NCBI RefSeq assembly: GCF_016756595.1
Contig: NZ_AP023257.1
Span: forward strand, 3,550,001 to 3,614,000
DNA length: 64,000 bases
Direction: 5' to 3'
From: Mesorhizobium sp. L-2-11
GTDB taxonomy: Bacteria; Pseudomonadota; Alphaproteobacteria; Rhizobiales; Rhizobiaceae
Part shown: piece by piece, positions 45,759-54,200 of the stretch
Layout: each line of letters opens with the position of its first letter
How positions within the stretch are numbered: the stretch's first letter is position 1
Translations under genes and position numbers: made by a program
The notes under the pieces: model-generated
What the model was told of the DNA's origin: nothing
The model's database searches: none
The model's input: only the letters and a program-made list of their open reading frames with translations

Positions 45759-45771
45759 AGCTGTTGGCCGG

Positions 45772-46560
45772 TTATCTTTTCTGGCTGGACAACTCGCCGA
45801 GAAGCTTCGTCATCTCGTCATCGAGAGATGATGGCGCTTTCGCTGCCGGCTTGCTCTCCGGCTTGGCGGGGTGCGGGTCATCAAACGAGACCTCGAGCTC
45901 CCTCATCAGCGTATCGTCAATGGAATCCTCTTTTGCCGGGGAATCCTGCTTTACCGGAGAATTCGGCTTTGCCGGGGAATCCTGTCTTGCCGGGGAATCC
46001 TGTCTGGCCGGCGATGGCGCGTACCGAACGGCATTGGTGTAGGCGGGCAGCGGCGTGATGGTCGCCGATTGGGGGCTTTGCGCTGCTGGCCTCGGCGCCG
46101 GCGCCGGTGCGGGCTGATGCGGCCGGACAGGCGTCGGGCCCGTGCTTGCCGGCGGCGGAGACGGTGCTTGCCGCACTGGCGCGGGAGCCGGTTGCGGCGC
46201 GCGCGGCGGCGGTGCCGGCTGATGGCCGCCGCCATCTCCGGTCAGTGCAGGGCGGCGCAGCGCCGACAGCCTGATGTCACGTTCGACGACGACGTCGGTC
46301 GGGCCGCCGATCAGCAGCAGATGCTCGATATCGTCGCGGCGCACCAGCACCAATCGGCGGTGACTGTCGACAGCGGTGGCGTCCATCACCGCCAGCCGCG
46401 TCTTGCGGTTCCTGCCGCCGGCAACGAATGTTCCAAAGGTGAGATTCCGGACCAGCTTGATGATGAGGAGAACGATGACCACAAGGACGAGTGCGACAAA
46501 GGTCCACAGGATTGCCGCGGCATAACCAGGACCCGCCACGCTATCCAGCCACTGCAGCAT
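45772..46560 (-). CDS. FliO-like flagellar biosynthesis membrane protein
   Basis: 262 residues. An N-terminal membrane helix (residues about 14-38, AAILWTFVALVLVVIVLLIIKLV) and a small beta domain (RLAVMDATAVDSHRRLVLVRRDDIEHLLLIGGPTDVVVE) match FliO. The remaining 160 residues are Pro/Ala-rich and disordered, with SPARQDS-type repeats at 45935-46010. FliO assists assembly of the FliPQR export gate. ATG 46560 is chosen; a TTG four codons upstream is possible. No other flagellar genes are near, and the gene sits between dksA and cckA. Confidence 0.75.
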   Translation of the reverse strand: MLQWLDSVAGPGYAAAILWTFVALVLVVIVLLIIKLVRNLTFGTFVAGGRNRKTRLAVMDATAVDSHRRLVLVRRDDIEHLLLIGGPTDVVVERDIRLSALRRPALTGDGGGHQPAPPPRAPQPAPAPVRQAPSPPPASTGPTPVRPHQPAPAPAPRPAAQSPQSATITPLPAYTNAVRYAPSPARQDSPARQDSPAKPNSPVKQDSPAKEDSIDDTLMRELEVSFDDPHPAKPESKPAAKAPSSLDDEMTKLLGELSSQKR

Positions 46561-46926
46561 TGGAGCACCCAAATCAGCTTTCGAGAAGACGCGACACTAG
46601 ACTGTTGCGGCACGCGACTGCAAGTTACGTTTCGCGCTTCGTGAACAGCTTGAAGCGCCCATGTGGTGGATTTCAGGTTTCTGCGAATTGCGGGCGTGAG
46701 CGCTCCCACTTCAATCCACAACTCTGGATTTTTCAGCAAGCTGCTGGTGAATGAATCCGAAATTCGCTCCGCGTCGGACCAGGATGATGCGAATTTCGGA
46801 TTCACCGCACCCGGCGCCGAACGGGTGTCATTTTTAGCGGACAGTTGCCGCCAAGGCCTTTTCCGGACCCTGAGAATGTGATTCAACCGGGCACGGCAAG
46901 TACCGGAATTCACGAACAGGGGGCAC
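46561..46926. other. Intergenic region with a 15-bp perfect inverted repeat upstream of cckA
   Basis: 366 bases between the divergent fliO-like and cckA genes. GAATCCGAAATTCGC (46753-46767) recurs as its exact reverse complement at 46789-46803, 21 bp apart, and a GGTGAAT/ACC extension follows on each side. It could be a palindromic repeat element or a regulator site; no known protein site could be matched. The rest is unremarkable. Confidence 0.7.
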
Positions 46927-49497
46927 ATGGCCAAGGAAGCGCGCGGCGATTTCTATCCGGTACCGATCGTCGACCAGAATACGCGACCGGGCGCGGTCAC
47001 CCGGCTCATCGTCTTCATCGTTGTCCTGACAGGAGCGGCGATCGTTTTCGGCCTTTTCCGCGAACGTCTCGGCGATCCATTCCTGCTTGGCATGCTTGGC
47101 GTGCTGGCAATGATTGGTGTCGGCTTCCTGTTCGCCACCGCCATCGGCTTCGTGCAGATCACACCGCGATCGACGAGTGACGAGCTGTCGAAAGCCTTCG
47201 TCGATTCAATGTCGCAAGGCCTTCTGGTCACCGACACCAAGGGTCGTGTCGTCTACGCCAATCGGGCTTATGCCGAGATGACGGGCGCGGCTTCTGCGGC
47301 GGATCTAAAGACGGTCGAAGGGTTGCTGTCCGATGTTCCCGAGGCCTCGGTGACCATATACCGGCTCGCCTCCGGCCTGCGCGACGGCCAGCCCGGCGAC
47401 GGTGAGTTTCGGCTTGCCCAATCCATTCGACCCGGCGCTGAGCCGGGCGCGCGCTGGTACCGTGTCCGAGCCCGCGCCTTCAGCGTTCCCGGCCAGCGGC
47501 TGCCCTTGCTCGCCTGGCAACTCGCCGACGTCTCGAAGGAACGGGCCGAGCAGGAGCGGTTCTTCCTTGATCTGCAGGAGGCTATCGACCATCTCGACCA
47601 TGCGCCTGCCGGCTTCTTCTCGGCCGACCAGGAAGGCCGCGTCACCTACATCAACGCCACGCTTGCGGAGTGGCTGGGCATCGACCTGACGAGCTTCACG
47701 CCTGGTGCCGTCACGCTTTCGGAGATCGTCGCCGGCGACGGCATGGCGCTGGTCCGCTCGGTCAAGGCCGATCCCGGCACCACCCGCAATGCGGTCATCG
47801 ATCTCGATTTGACGACAGTGAAGGGCGAGGCGCTGCCCGTGCGTTTCATGCATCGGGTTTCGGCCAGCCGCGAGGGCGCCAACGGTCCGACGCGCACCAT
47901 CGTGCTCAACCGGACGCAAGGCGAGGACGCTTCCGCCGATCTGCGCGCCTCCGAGATCCGCTTCACTCGTTTCTTCAATTCGACGCCGATGGCAATAGCG
48001 GCTGTCGACAACCGCGGGCGCATCCTGCGCACCAACGCGCCTTTCCTGTCGCTGTTTTCCTCCGTCGTCGACGGGGACGCGGTCGATCGGCGCGTGCGGC
48101 TGGACACGGTGATCCATGAGCGCGACCGTCCCGCTTTTGCCGCGGCGTTCGAAAAAGCGCGACAACGGCAGGCCGATATCGAACCGATAGATACGCTGCT
48201 GCCCGGCAATGAAGAACGGCACATGCGCTTCTACGTCAACGCGGTTGCCGACGGCACCGGCGAGGGCGCCGAAGAATCGGCCATCGTCTACGCCGTCGAG
48301 ACCACCGAGCAGAAGGCGCTCGAGGGCCAGATGGCGCAAAGCCAGAAGATGCAGGCGGTCGGCCAGCTTGCCGGCGGCATCGCACACGACTTCAACAATG
48401 TGCTGACCGCCATCATCATGGCCTCGGACCTCTTGTTGACCAACCACCGCCCGTCGGACCCGTCCTTCCCCGACATCATGAACATCAAGCAGAACGCCAA
48501 CCGGGCGGCCTCGCTGGTGCGGCAGCTTCTCGCCTTCTCGCGCAAGCAGACGCTGCGGCCGGAAGTGCTCAACCTGACCGACGTGCTTGCCGATCTGCGG
48601 ATGCTGCTGGCCCGTCTGGTCGGCAACGACATCAAGCTGAAGGTCGATCATGGCCGCGATCTGTGGCCGGTGAAGGTCGACATCGGGCAGTTCGAGCAGG
48701 TGGTGGTCAATCTGGCGGTCAATGCGCGCGATGCGATGCCGAACGGCGGCGAACTCACCGTGCGGACCCGCAACGTCACCACTGAGGAGAGCAAGAGCCT
48801 TCCCTACCGCGAACTTGCGCCGGCCGATTATGTGGTGGTCGAAGTCGAAGACACCGGCAGCGGCATCGCCCCCGAAGTGCTCAAGAAGATTTTCGAACCC
48901 TTCTTCACCACCAAGGAAGTCGGCAAGGGCACCGGCCTCGGCCTGTCGATGGTCTATGGCATCATCAAGCAGACAGGCGGCTTCATCTTCTGCGATTCCG
49001 AGGTCGGCAAAGGATCGGTGTTCCGCATCTTCCTGCCGCGCTACATTGCAGAGGCGAGAACGGCAGGCGAGCCCGGCGAGGCGCCGGCTGCACCGGTAAA
49101 GATCGTCGACGCAGCCAAGGACCTGTCGGGTTCGGCCACGGTGCTGCTCGTCGAGGACGAGGATGCCGTGCGCATGGGCGGCATGCGGGCGCTGACGTCG
49201 CGCGGCTACACCGTCCACGAAGCGTCCTCGGGCGTCGAGGCGCTGGAAATATTCGAGGCGCTCGGCGGCAAGGTCGACATTGTCGTTTCCGATGTGGTGA
49301 TGCCGGAAATGGATGGGCCGACGCTGCTTGGCGAATTGCGCAAGCGGCAGCCGGACATCAAATTCGTCTTTGTTTCCGGCTACGCGGAGGACGCGTTCGC
49401 CAAGAACCTGCCGGCAGACGCGCATTTCGGCTTCCTGCCGAAGCCGTTTTCGCTCAAGCAACTGGCCACAATCGTCAAGGACGTGCTGGAATCTTAG
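46927..49497 (+). CDS. cckA: CckA hybrid histidine kinase
   Basis: 856 residues. Two N-terminal membrane helices at about 24-45 and 52-77, then PAS domains ([50 protein letters not shown]; a third at about 350). The dimerisation/phosphorylation helix has H487 in [16 protein letters not shown]. The ATPase domain has the N box [11 protein letters not shown] and the G boxes DTGSGI and [10 protein letters not shown]-terminal receiver has phospho-acceptor D789 in [13 protein letters not shown]. This is the cell-cycle kinase that feeds ChpT and CtrA in alphaproteobacteria. Confidence 0.95.
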   Translation: MAKEARGDFYPVPIVDQNTRPGAVTRLIVFIVVLTGAAIVFGLFRERLGDPFLLGMLGVLAMIGVGFLFATAIGFVQITPRSTSDELSKAFVDSMSQGLLVTDTKGRVVYANRAYAEMTGAASAADLKTVEGLLSDVPEASVTIYRLASGLRDGQPGDGEFRLAQSIRPGAEPGARWYRVRARAFSVPGQRLPLLAWQLADVSKERAEQERFFLDLQEAIDHLDHAPAGFFSADQEGRVTYINATLAEWLGIDLTSFTPGAVTLSEIVAGDGMALVRSVKADPGTTRNAVIDLDLTTVKGEALPVRFMHRVSASREGANGPTRTIVLNRTQGEDASADLRASEIRFTRFFNSTPMAIAAVDNRGRILRTNAPFLSLFSSVVDGDAVDRRVRLDTVIHERDRPAFAAAFEKARQRQADIEPIDTLLPGNEERHMRFYVNAVADGTGEGAEESAIVYAVETTEQKALEGQMAQSQKMQAVGQLAGGIAHDFNNVLTAIIMASDLLLTNHRPSDPSFPDIMNIKQNANRAASLVRQLLAFSRKQTLRPEVLNLTDVLADLRMLLARLVGNDIKLKVDHGRDLWPVKVDIGQFEQVVVNLAVNARDAMPNGGELTVRTRNVTTEESKSLPYRELAPADYVVVEVEDTGSGIAPEVLKKIFEPFFTTKEVGKGTGLGLSMVYGIIKQTGGFIFCDSEVGKGSVFRIFLPRYIAEARTAGEPGEAPAAPVKIVDAAKDLSGSATVLLVEDEDAVRMGGMRALTSRGYTVHEASSGVEALEIFEALGGKVDIVVSDVVMPEMDGPTLLGELRKRQPDIKFVFVSGYAEDAFAKNLPADAHFGFLPKPFSLKQLATIVKDVLES

Positions 49498-49507
49498 GGC
49501 TCACTAA

Positions 49508-49521
49508 TTCGCACTTGCGAA
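49508..49521. other. Short perfect dyad in the cckA-deoD gap
   Basis: TTCGCACTTGCGAA has 6-bp arms around 2 nt, and a CTCAC/GTGAG pair encloses it. It has no T tail, so it is a possible RNA hairpin rather than a proven terminator. Confidence 0.35.
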
Positions 49522-49537
49522 ATGGCGTGAGACTGCC

Positions 49538-50293
49538 ATGATTATGGGGCCAAACAGACGGCGGGTTTTGGGGGAGCATGCCGTGACGCCGCACAACGAG
49601 GCAGGCAAGGGTGATTATGCGGCAACAGTGCTGTTGCCGGGCGATCCGCAGCGTGCCGAATGGATGGCGGAAACCTTTCTCGAGGCGCCACGCTGCGTCA
49701 ACCGTCGAAGGCAGGCCCTCGGTTTTACCGGCCTGTTTCGCGGCGAGCCCGTCAGCATCCAGTCCACCGGCATCGGCGTCTCGTCATTCCTGATCTACGC
49801 GCATGAATTGCTTGACTTCCATGGCGTGAGGACACTGATCCGCACCGGGACCTGTGGTGCCCTGAGTGCCGCGGTCAAACTGCGCAGTTTGGTGATCTCG
49901 GAAGAGGTGCGGGGTGAAAGTGCCGAGAGCGGCCAGGTTTTTGGGCTCTATGGTGCTGATGCCGGACCCGATCCGCAGCTGGTTTCCCAAGCCCTGGCCC
50001 GGGCTGCCGAAATCGGCATCGAACATCAGGCCGGGCTGACCATCTGCAGCGACATATTCTATCATCCCAAGGGGCGCGACCGCTTTGCCGAAGCGCAGGC
50101 ACAGGGCGCGCTGGCCGTCGATATGGAAACCAGCGCGCTCTATCGCATCGCCGCGCATTTCGGCGCCAGGGCCTTGTCGGTCCTGACTGTCGTCGACAAT
50201 GTGGTGACCGGCGAGCAGACCGATTATTCCGAACGCCAGGCGCTCTTCACCGATATGACCCGGCTGGCGCTCGATGTCGCGATCGAAACTTAA
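49538..50293 (+). CDS. deoD: Purine nucleoside phosphorylase, DeoD type
   Basis: 251 residues; phosphorolysis of purine nucleosides. Conserved family features: TPHNEAGKGDYAATVLLPGDPQRAEW, STGIGVSSFLIYAHEL, RTGTCGAL, ITICSDIFYHP-like TICSDIFYHPKG, VDMETSALYRIA and VVDNVVTGEQTD. Length is close to the hexameric DeoD family (about 235). Its stop codon region overlaps the convergent RHH gene by 4 nt. Confidence 0.93.
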   Translation: MIMGPNRRRVLGEHAVTPHNEAGKGDYAATVLLPGDPQRAEWMAETFLEAPRCVNRRRQALGFTGLFRGEPVSIQSTGIGVSSFLIYAHELLDFHGVRTLIRTGTCGALSAAVKLRSLVISEEVRGESAESGQVFGLYGADAGPDPQLVSQALARAAEIGIEHQAGLTICSDIFYHPKGRDRFAEAQAQGALAVDMETSALYRIAAHFGARALSVLTVVDNVVTGEQTDYSERQALFTDMTRLALDVAIET

Positions 50294-50595
50294 GCTGCTT
50301 GCCGCTTCGGCGCCGTGTGTTCTTCGATGCCGGGCCGATGGCCACGCAGATAGAGAGCACAGGTCGTGCGCAGCATCGAGGCGAAGTTCGGAATCTGGCC
50401 ATTGATCTCGATGGCCTCGTCATAAAGCTTCGAGATGAATTTCGGCGTCGTCAGGCCCTGGCTGTCGGCGATCTCGTCGAGCAATGCCCAGAACGTCGCC
50501 TCGAGCTGAATGCTGGTCGAATGCCCGTCGATACGGATCGACCGGTTGATCTGCCGGTAGCCCTCCGGGTCCTGCCCGGCAAAAACCCTGCACAT
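50290..50595 (-). CDS. Ribbon-helix-helix domain protein
   Basis: 101 residues. A ribbon strand INRSIRIDGHSTSIQLEATFW followed by two helices, ALLDEIADSQGLTTPKFISKLYDEAIE, fits the RHH_4 family of small DNA-binding proteins often found beside other housekeeping genes in Rhizobiales. No toxin partner is adjacent. It may be a stand-alone regulator; the target is unknown. It starts at ATG 50595 (the next in-frame site would remove the ribbon). Confidence 0.82.
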   Translation of the reverse strand: MCRVFAGQDPEGYRQINRSIRIDGHSTSIQLEATFWALLDEIADSQGLTTPKFISKLYDEAIEINGQIPNFASMLRTTCALYLRGHRPGIEEHTAPKRQAA

Positions 50596-50794
50596 CGTTA
50601 CCTCCCGTTCCCTTCGGTTTTCAGCTGGCCAAAGATCTTCAGCTGGAATGCGGAAAACAGCAATCGGACTTTCGTCCTTAGCGGTTTCGCACCCGTCGTT
50701 AGATTAGCGCGTGGTAATCGGCTGCCACCACGTTTGCCGCAACCCGCGCATAATACGCCGACGCGCACATCGCGCCTACCGCACGGAGTGTCAT

Positions 50795-51190
50795 TTGGCG
50801 AAGCCGATCCACACCATGATCCGGGTTCTCGACGAGGCCCGGTCCGTCGACTTCTACCGGAAAGCGTTTGGACTGGACGTCGCCGAACGGCTCGATTTCG
50901 AAACCTTTACGCTCGTTTATCTGAGCAATGCCGAGGCGGAGCTCGAGGTCGAGCTCACCGTCAACAAGGGTCGCCAGGAGCCTTATGCGCTTGGCGACGG
51001 CTACGGCCACCTCGCGGTTTCGGTCGCCGATCTGGACAGCGAACATGACCGGCTCGGCGCGCTTGGCCTGAACCCCAAGAAGATCGTCGAGCTCAACCGC
51101 GACGGAGCACTGCTCGCACGCTTCTTCTTCATCGAGGATCCCGATGGCTACAAGGTCGAGGTTCTGCAGCGTCAGGGCCGGTTCCAATAG
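50795..51190 (+). CDS. VOC-family glyoxalase-like protein
   Basis: 131 residues. The vicinal oxygen chelate fold is seen as IHTMIRVLDEARSVDFYRKAFGLDVAER, VYLSNAEAELEVELTVN, GYGHLAVSVADLDSEHDRL and FFFIEDPDGYKVEVLQ, with metal ligands His and Glu as in lactoylglutathione lyase. The start is TTG 50795 because GGAG lies 6 nt upstream and the preceding frame has no conserved residues. It probably detoxifies methylglyoxal, but other VOC activities are possible. Confidence 0.85.
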   Translation: MAKPIHTMIRVLDEARSVDFYRKAFGLDVAERLDFETFTLVYLSNAEAELEVELTVNKGRQEPYALGDGYGHLAVSVADLDSEHDRLGALGLNPKKIVELNRDGALLARFFFIEDPDGYKVEVLQRQGRFQ

Positions 51191-51269
51191 GAGATACTAC
51201 GGCCGCGCCGGCCAGCGCGGCGCCAGCCAGGGCACCTTCGGGTGCAGATAGCAAGCAAGGGAGGAACAG

Positions 51270-51818
51270 TTGGTCACAATTTATGAGAGCAAGACGGTCC
51301 ATGAAACGAAGCCAGTTCTATCGCGCCGCGAGCTTCTGAAGCGCGGCGGTGTCGGCGCGTTGCTGGTGATTTCAGGCAGTGCCGTCATCAGCCCGGAACA
51401 TGCCTGGGGTCTCGAAACATCCGCGCTCAAGCCCGAAACCATGGCGACCCTGATCCAGATGGCGCGTGACATCTACCCGCACGATCAAGTGCCTGACAAA
51501 TATTACGCAATCGCCGTCAAGGCGCACGATGAGCAGGCCGGCAAGGACCCTGCCCACAAGGACCTTATCGAAAAGGGCATCGCCGATCTCGACCTGAAAT
51601 CGGGCAAGGACGGCTACACCGGTCTCGGCTGGGAGGAGCAGCGCGTTGCGGTGCTGAAAGAGATCGAGGACACGCCGTTCTTCCAGGCCGTCCGCGGCGG
51701 GCTTGTCGTCGGCCTCTACAACCAGAAGGAGGTCTGGCCGATCTTCGGCTACGAGGGCGAATCCTACTCCAAGGGCGGCTACATGGCGCGCGGATTCGAC
51801 GACATCGAGTGGCTCTGA
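51270..51818 (+). CDS. Tat-signal small subunit of a GMC oxidoreductase (gluconate dehydrogenase subunit 3-like)
   Basis: 182 residues. The Tat signal KPVLSRRELLKRGGVGALLVISGSA is followed by ALKPETMATLIQMARDIYPHDQVPDKYYA, the pattern of gluconate 2-dehydrogenase subunit 3 family proteins. TTG 51270 is the start, with GGAGG 5 nt upstream. The GMC flavoprotein is encoded 46 nt downstream. This subunit carries the export signal for the pair; the flavoprotein has none. Confidence 0.83.
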   Translation: MVTIYESKTVHETKPVLSRRELLKRGGVGALLVISGSAVISPEHAWGLETSALKPETMATLIQMARDIYPHDQVPDKYYAIAVKAHDEQAGKDPAHKDLIEKGIADLDLKSGKDGYTGLGWEEQRVAVLKEIEDTPFFQAVRGGLVVGLYNQKEVWPIFGYEGESYSKGGYMARGFDDIEWL

Positions 51819-51864
51819 GCCCCATCGTCGCAACCGCACACAACAGACATCATGGGAGGAAACC

Positions 51865-53436
51865 TTGGCAGCACCATTTGATCTCAAGAACGACGGCGTG
51901 GTCGTCATCATCGGCTCGGGCGCCGGCGGCGGCACGCTCGGCAATGAACTTGCGCAGAAGGGCATCGATGTCGTCATCCTGGAGGCGGGCGCCCGTCACG
52001 AATACGAGGATTTCATCAATGACGAGTGGGATTCATTCGCCCAACTCGCCTGGACGGACAAGCGCACGACCTCGGGCGACTGGCGGGTGGCGAAGGATTT
52101 CCCCAACCTGCCGGCATGGATCGTCAAGGCGGTCGGCGGCTCGACCACGCACTGGGCCGGCGCCTCGCTGCGCTTCCAGGAGCACGAATTCAAAACGCTT
52201 TCGACCTACGGAAAACAGGAAGGCGCGAACCTGCTCGACTGGCCGATCACGCTTGCCGAGCTGGAGCCCTACTACGCAAAGGCCGAAGACAAACTGGGCG
52301 TGACGCTCACCAACAACATCCCGGGCCTTCCCGGCAACAACAACTTCAAGGTGATGAAGGCCGGCGCCGACAAGCTCGGATACAAGGAGTGCCACACCGG
52401 CCGGATGGCAATCAATTCCGAGCCGCGCGACGACCGCAACGCCTGCCAGCAGACCGGCTTCTGCTTCCAGGGTTGCAAATGGGGCGCCAAATGGTCGACG
52501 CTCTACAGCGAAATTCCCAAGGGCGAGGCGACCGGCCATCTCGAGGTCAGGCCGAATGCCATGGCCATCAAGATCAACCACGATGCGTCAGGCAAGGTAA
52601 CCGGCGTCGTCTATGCCGACAAGGGCGGCAGACTGAGAGAACAGAAGGCCCGCATCGTCGCCCTCGCCGGAAATTCGATCGAGAGCCCACGGCTGCTGCT
52701 CAATTCGGCATCGAGCCAGTTTCCCGACGGCCTTGCCAATTCGTCGGGGCAGGTCGGCAAGAACTACATGCGCCACACCACCGGCTCGGTCTACGCCATC
52801 TTTGACAAGCCGGTGCATATGTATCGCGGCACCACCATGGCCGGTATCATCCGCGATGAGGCCCGCAACGATCCCTCGCGCGGCTTCGTCGGCGGCTACG
52901 AACTCGAGACGCTGTCGATCGGCCTGCCGTTCATGGCCGCCTTCCTCAATCCCGGCGGCTGGGGGCGTTCCTTCACCACGGCGCTCGACCACTACGACCA
53001 CATGGCCGGCATGTGGATCGTCGGCGAGGACATGCCGCGCGAGGAAAACCGCATCACGCTGCATGCCGATATCAAGGACGAGCACGGCATGCCGGTGGCG
53101 AACGTCCATTTCGACGACCATGCCAACGACACGGCGATGCGCAACCACGCCTACAAACAGGGCTCGGCGCTCTACGAGGCGGTCGGGGCGACGCGGACCT
53201 TGCCGACGCCACCCTATCCGTCGACCCACAATCTCGGCACCAACCGGATGAGCGAGAAGGCGGCCGACGGCGTCGTCAACAAGCATGGCCAGGCGCACGA
53301 CATCAAGAACCTGTTCGTGTCGGATGGCAGCCAGTTCACCACCGGCGGCGCTGAAAATCCGACATTGACGATCGTGTCGCTGGCGGTCCGTCAGGCCGAG
53401 TACATTGCCGGACAAATGTCGGCCAAAAGCATTTAG
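51865..53436 (+). CDS. GMC-family FAD oxidoreductase
   Basis: 523 residues. The FAD Rossmann motif is VVVIIGSGAGGGTLGNELAQ (residues 12-30), followed by LEAG and the STTHWAGASLRF active-site strand. C-terminal signature HNLGTNRMSEKA and NLFVSDGSQFTTGGAENPTLTIV, with the catalytic His region. Family members oxidise gluconate, alcohols or sugars. TTG 51865 is chosen because GGGAGGA precedes it and it gives a normal start. The third gene of the usual gluconate dehydrogenase triplet, a cytochrome c, is not found here. Confidence 0.88.
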   Translation: MAAPFDLKNDGVVVIIGSGAGGGTLGNELAQKGIDVVILEAGARHEYEDFINDEWDSFAQLAWTDKRTTSGDWRVAKDFPNLPAWIVKAVGGSTTHWAGASLRFQEHEFKTLSTYGKQEGANLLDWPITLAELEPYYAKAEDKLGVTLTNNIPGLPGNNNFKVMKAGADKLGYKECHTGRMAINSEPRDDRNACQQTGFCFQGCKWGAKWSTLYSEIPKGEATGHLEVRPNAMAIKINHDASGKVTGVVYADKGGRLREQKARIVALAGNSIESPRLLLNSASSQFPDGLANSSGQVGKNYMRHTTGSVYAIFDKPVHMYRGTTMAGIIRDEARNDPSRGFVGGYELETLSIGLPFMAAFLNPGGWGRSFTTALDHYDHMAGMWIVGEDMPREENRITLHADIKDEHGMPVANVHFDDHANDTAMRNHAYKQGSALYEAVGATRTLPTPPYPSTHNLGTNRMSEKAADGVVNKHGQAHDIKNLFVSDGSQFTTGGAENPTLTIVSLAVRQAEYIAGQMSAKSI

Positions 53437-53502
53437 CCATACCCTCCCGACCGCTGCTGGCGCGGAACCTCACAAGGTTTCGCGCCTCTTCTTGTCGGCT
53501 GT

Positions 53503-53898
53503 TCAACGCTTCGTGCAGGTCGAGGCGGTGAAGGCGCCGTCAGGCTGCTTCATGATGATGTCGAAGGACGGGCTCGTTTGACCATCCAGGGTGGCTTGCG
53601 TAAGCGAGATCGAGTTGCCGCCGGTCGTGTAGCCGCCCAGCGGGCCCAACCAGGTGATCTCGCCATTTGCATTCATCTGATAGTTGTAGCCCTGCCCAGC
53701 GGTTCCGAAGCTCACCGGGCCGCTATAGACATTGCCCTTGATGGTGATGTCGCCAAGGCTGAGAAACATGCCAAGCAGATAGACTTCGCAGTGATAGGTG
53801 CCGTCCGGCAATTTGCCGTCGGTGAAGTCGGCGCGGGCGCTGCCGGTTGCCGCAACCAGAAGCATGGTGCTGAAAATACGAGAAATCCTGGAGGTCAT
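53503..53898 (-). CDS. Small secreted protein of unknown function
   Basis: 131 residues. Signal peptide MTSRISRIFSTMLLVAATGSARA. The mature part, DGTYHCEVYLLGMFLSLGDITIKG and QATLDGQTSPSFDIIMKQPDGAF, looks like a short beta-rich domain with two cysteines. Not recognised. ATG 53898 was chosen to begin at the signal; upstream frame extension to 53982 carries no conserved features. Confidence 0.7.
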   Translation of the reverse strand: MTSRISRIFSTMLLVAATGSARADFTDGKLPDGTYHCEVYLLGMFLSLGDITIKGNVYSGPVSFGTAGQGYNYQMNANGEITWLGPLGGYTTGGNSISLTQATLDGQTSPSFDIIMKQPDGAFTASTCTKR

Positions 53899-54139
53899 GC
53901 GGTCGCTCTTTTGAAGTTCGATCTTGCCCCATTTTCCTGCAGCGCTGCAACGGTTCGCCGCCTTTGAAGCGGCCTTGCTCAAAATTCATGCATTAATTCG
54001 CGAGTGACCAAAAATTAGGCGAGGGCGGAGAATTTTTTCTCAAGCAGAGCACTGGCGGCGGCGCTTATCTTTGGCGGCTAATATATTAACCGGCTGATAG
54101 GGCTAGGAAATCCAGGCCCACTCAATTTTGCTCCTGCGG

Positions 54140-54156
54140 TTGGCATAGCCGTTGCA
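54140..54156 (+). promoter_or_regulatory. Sigma-54 (RpoN) promoter of the urt operon
   Basis: TTGGCATAGCCGTTGCA fits the -24/-12 consensus TGGCACG-N4-TTGC: GG at 54142-54143 and GC at 54154-54155 with exactly 10 nt between. A transcription start near 54167 would give a leader of about 34 nt before urtA at 54201. No NtrC site was found upstream by eye. Confidence 0.7.
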
Positions 54157-54200
54157 TGGTCTGTTTGCGATGCGATCAACCAGTCAGGGAGTTTTGAAAT

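Noticed and set aside
47305..49461. 718-codon antisense frame opposite cckA
   Set aside because: It lies wholly within cckA, which has clear kinase and receiver motifs; the antisense product has no recognisable domain.
53900..54139. NtrC binding sites upstream of the sigma-54 promoter
   Set aside because: No clear TGCACC/GGTGCA dyad was found by eye, so none is claimed.
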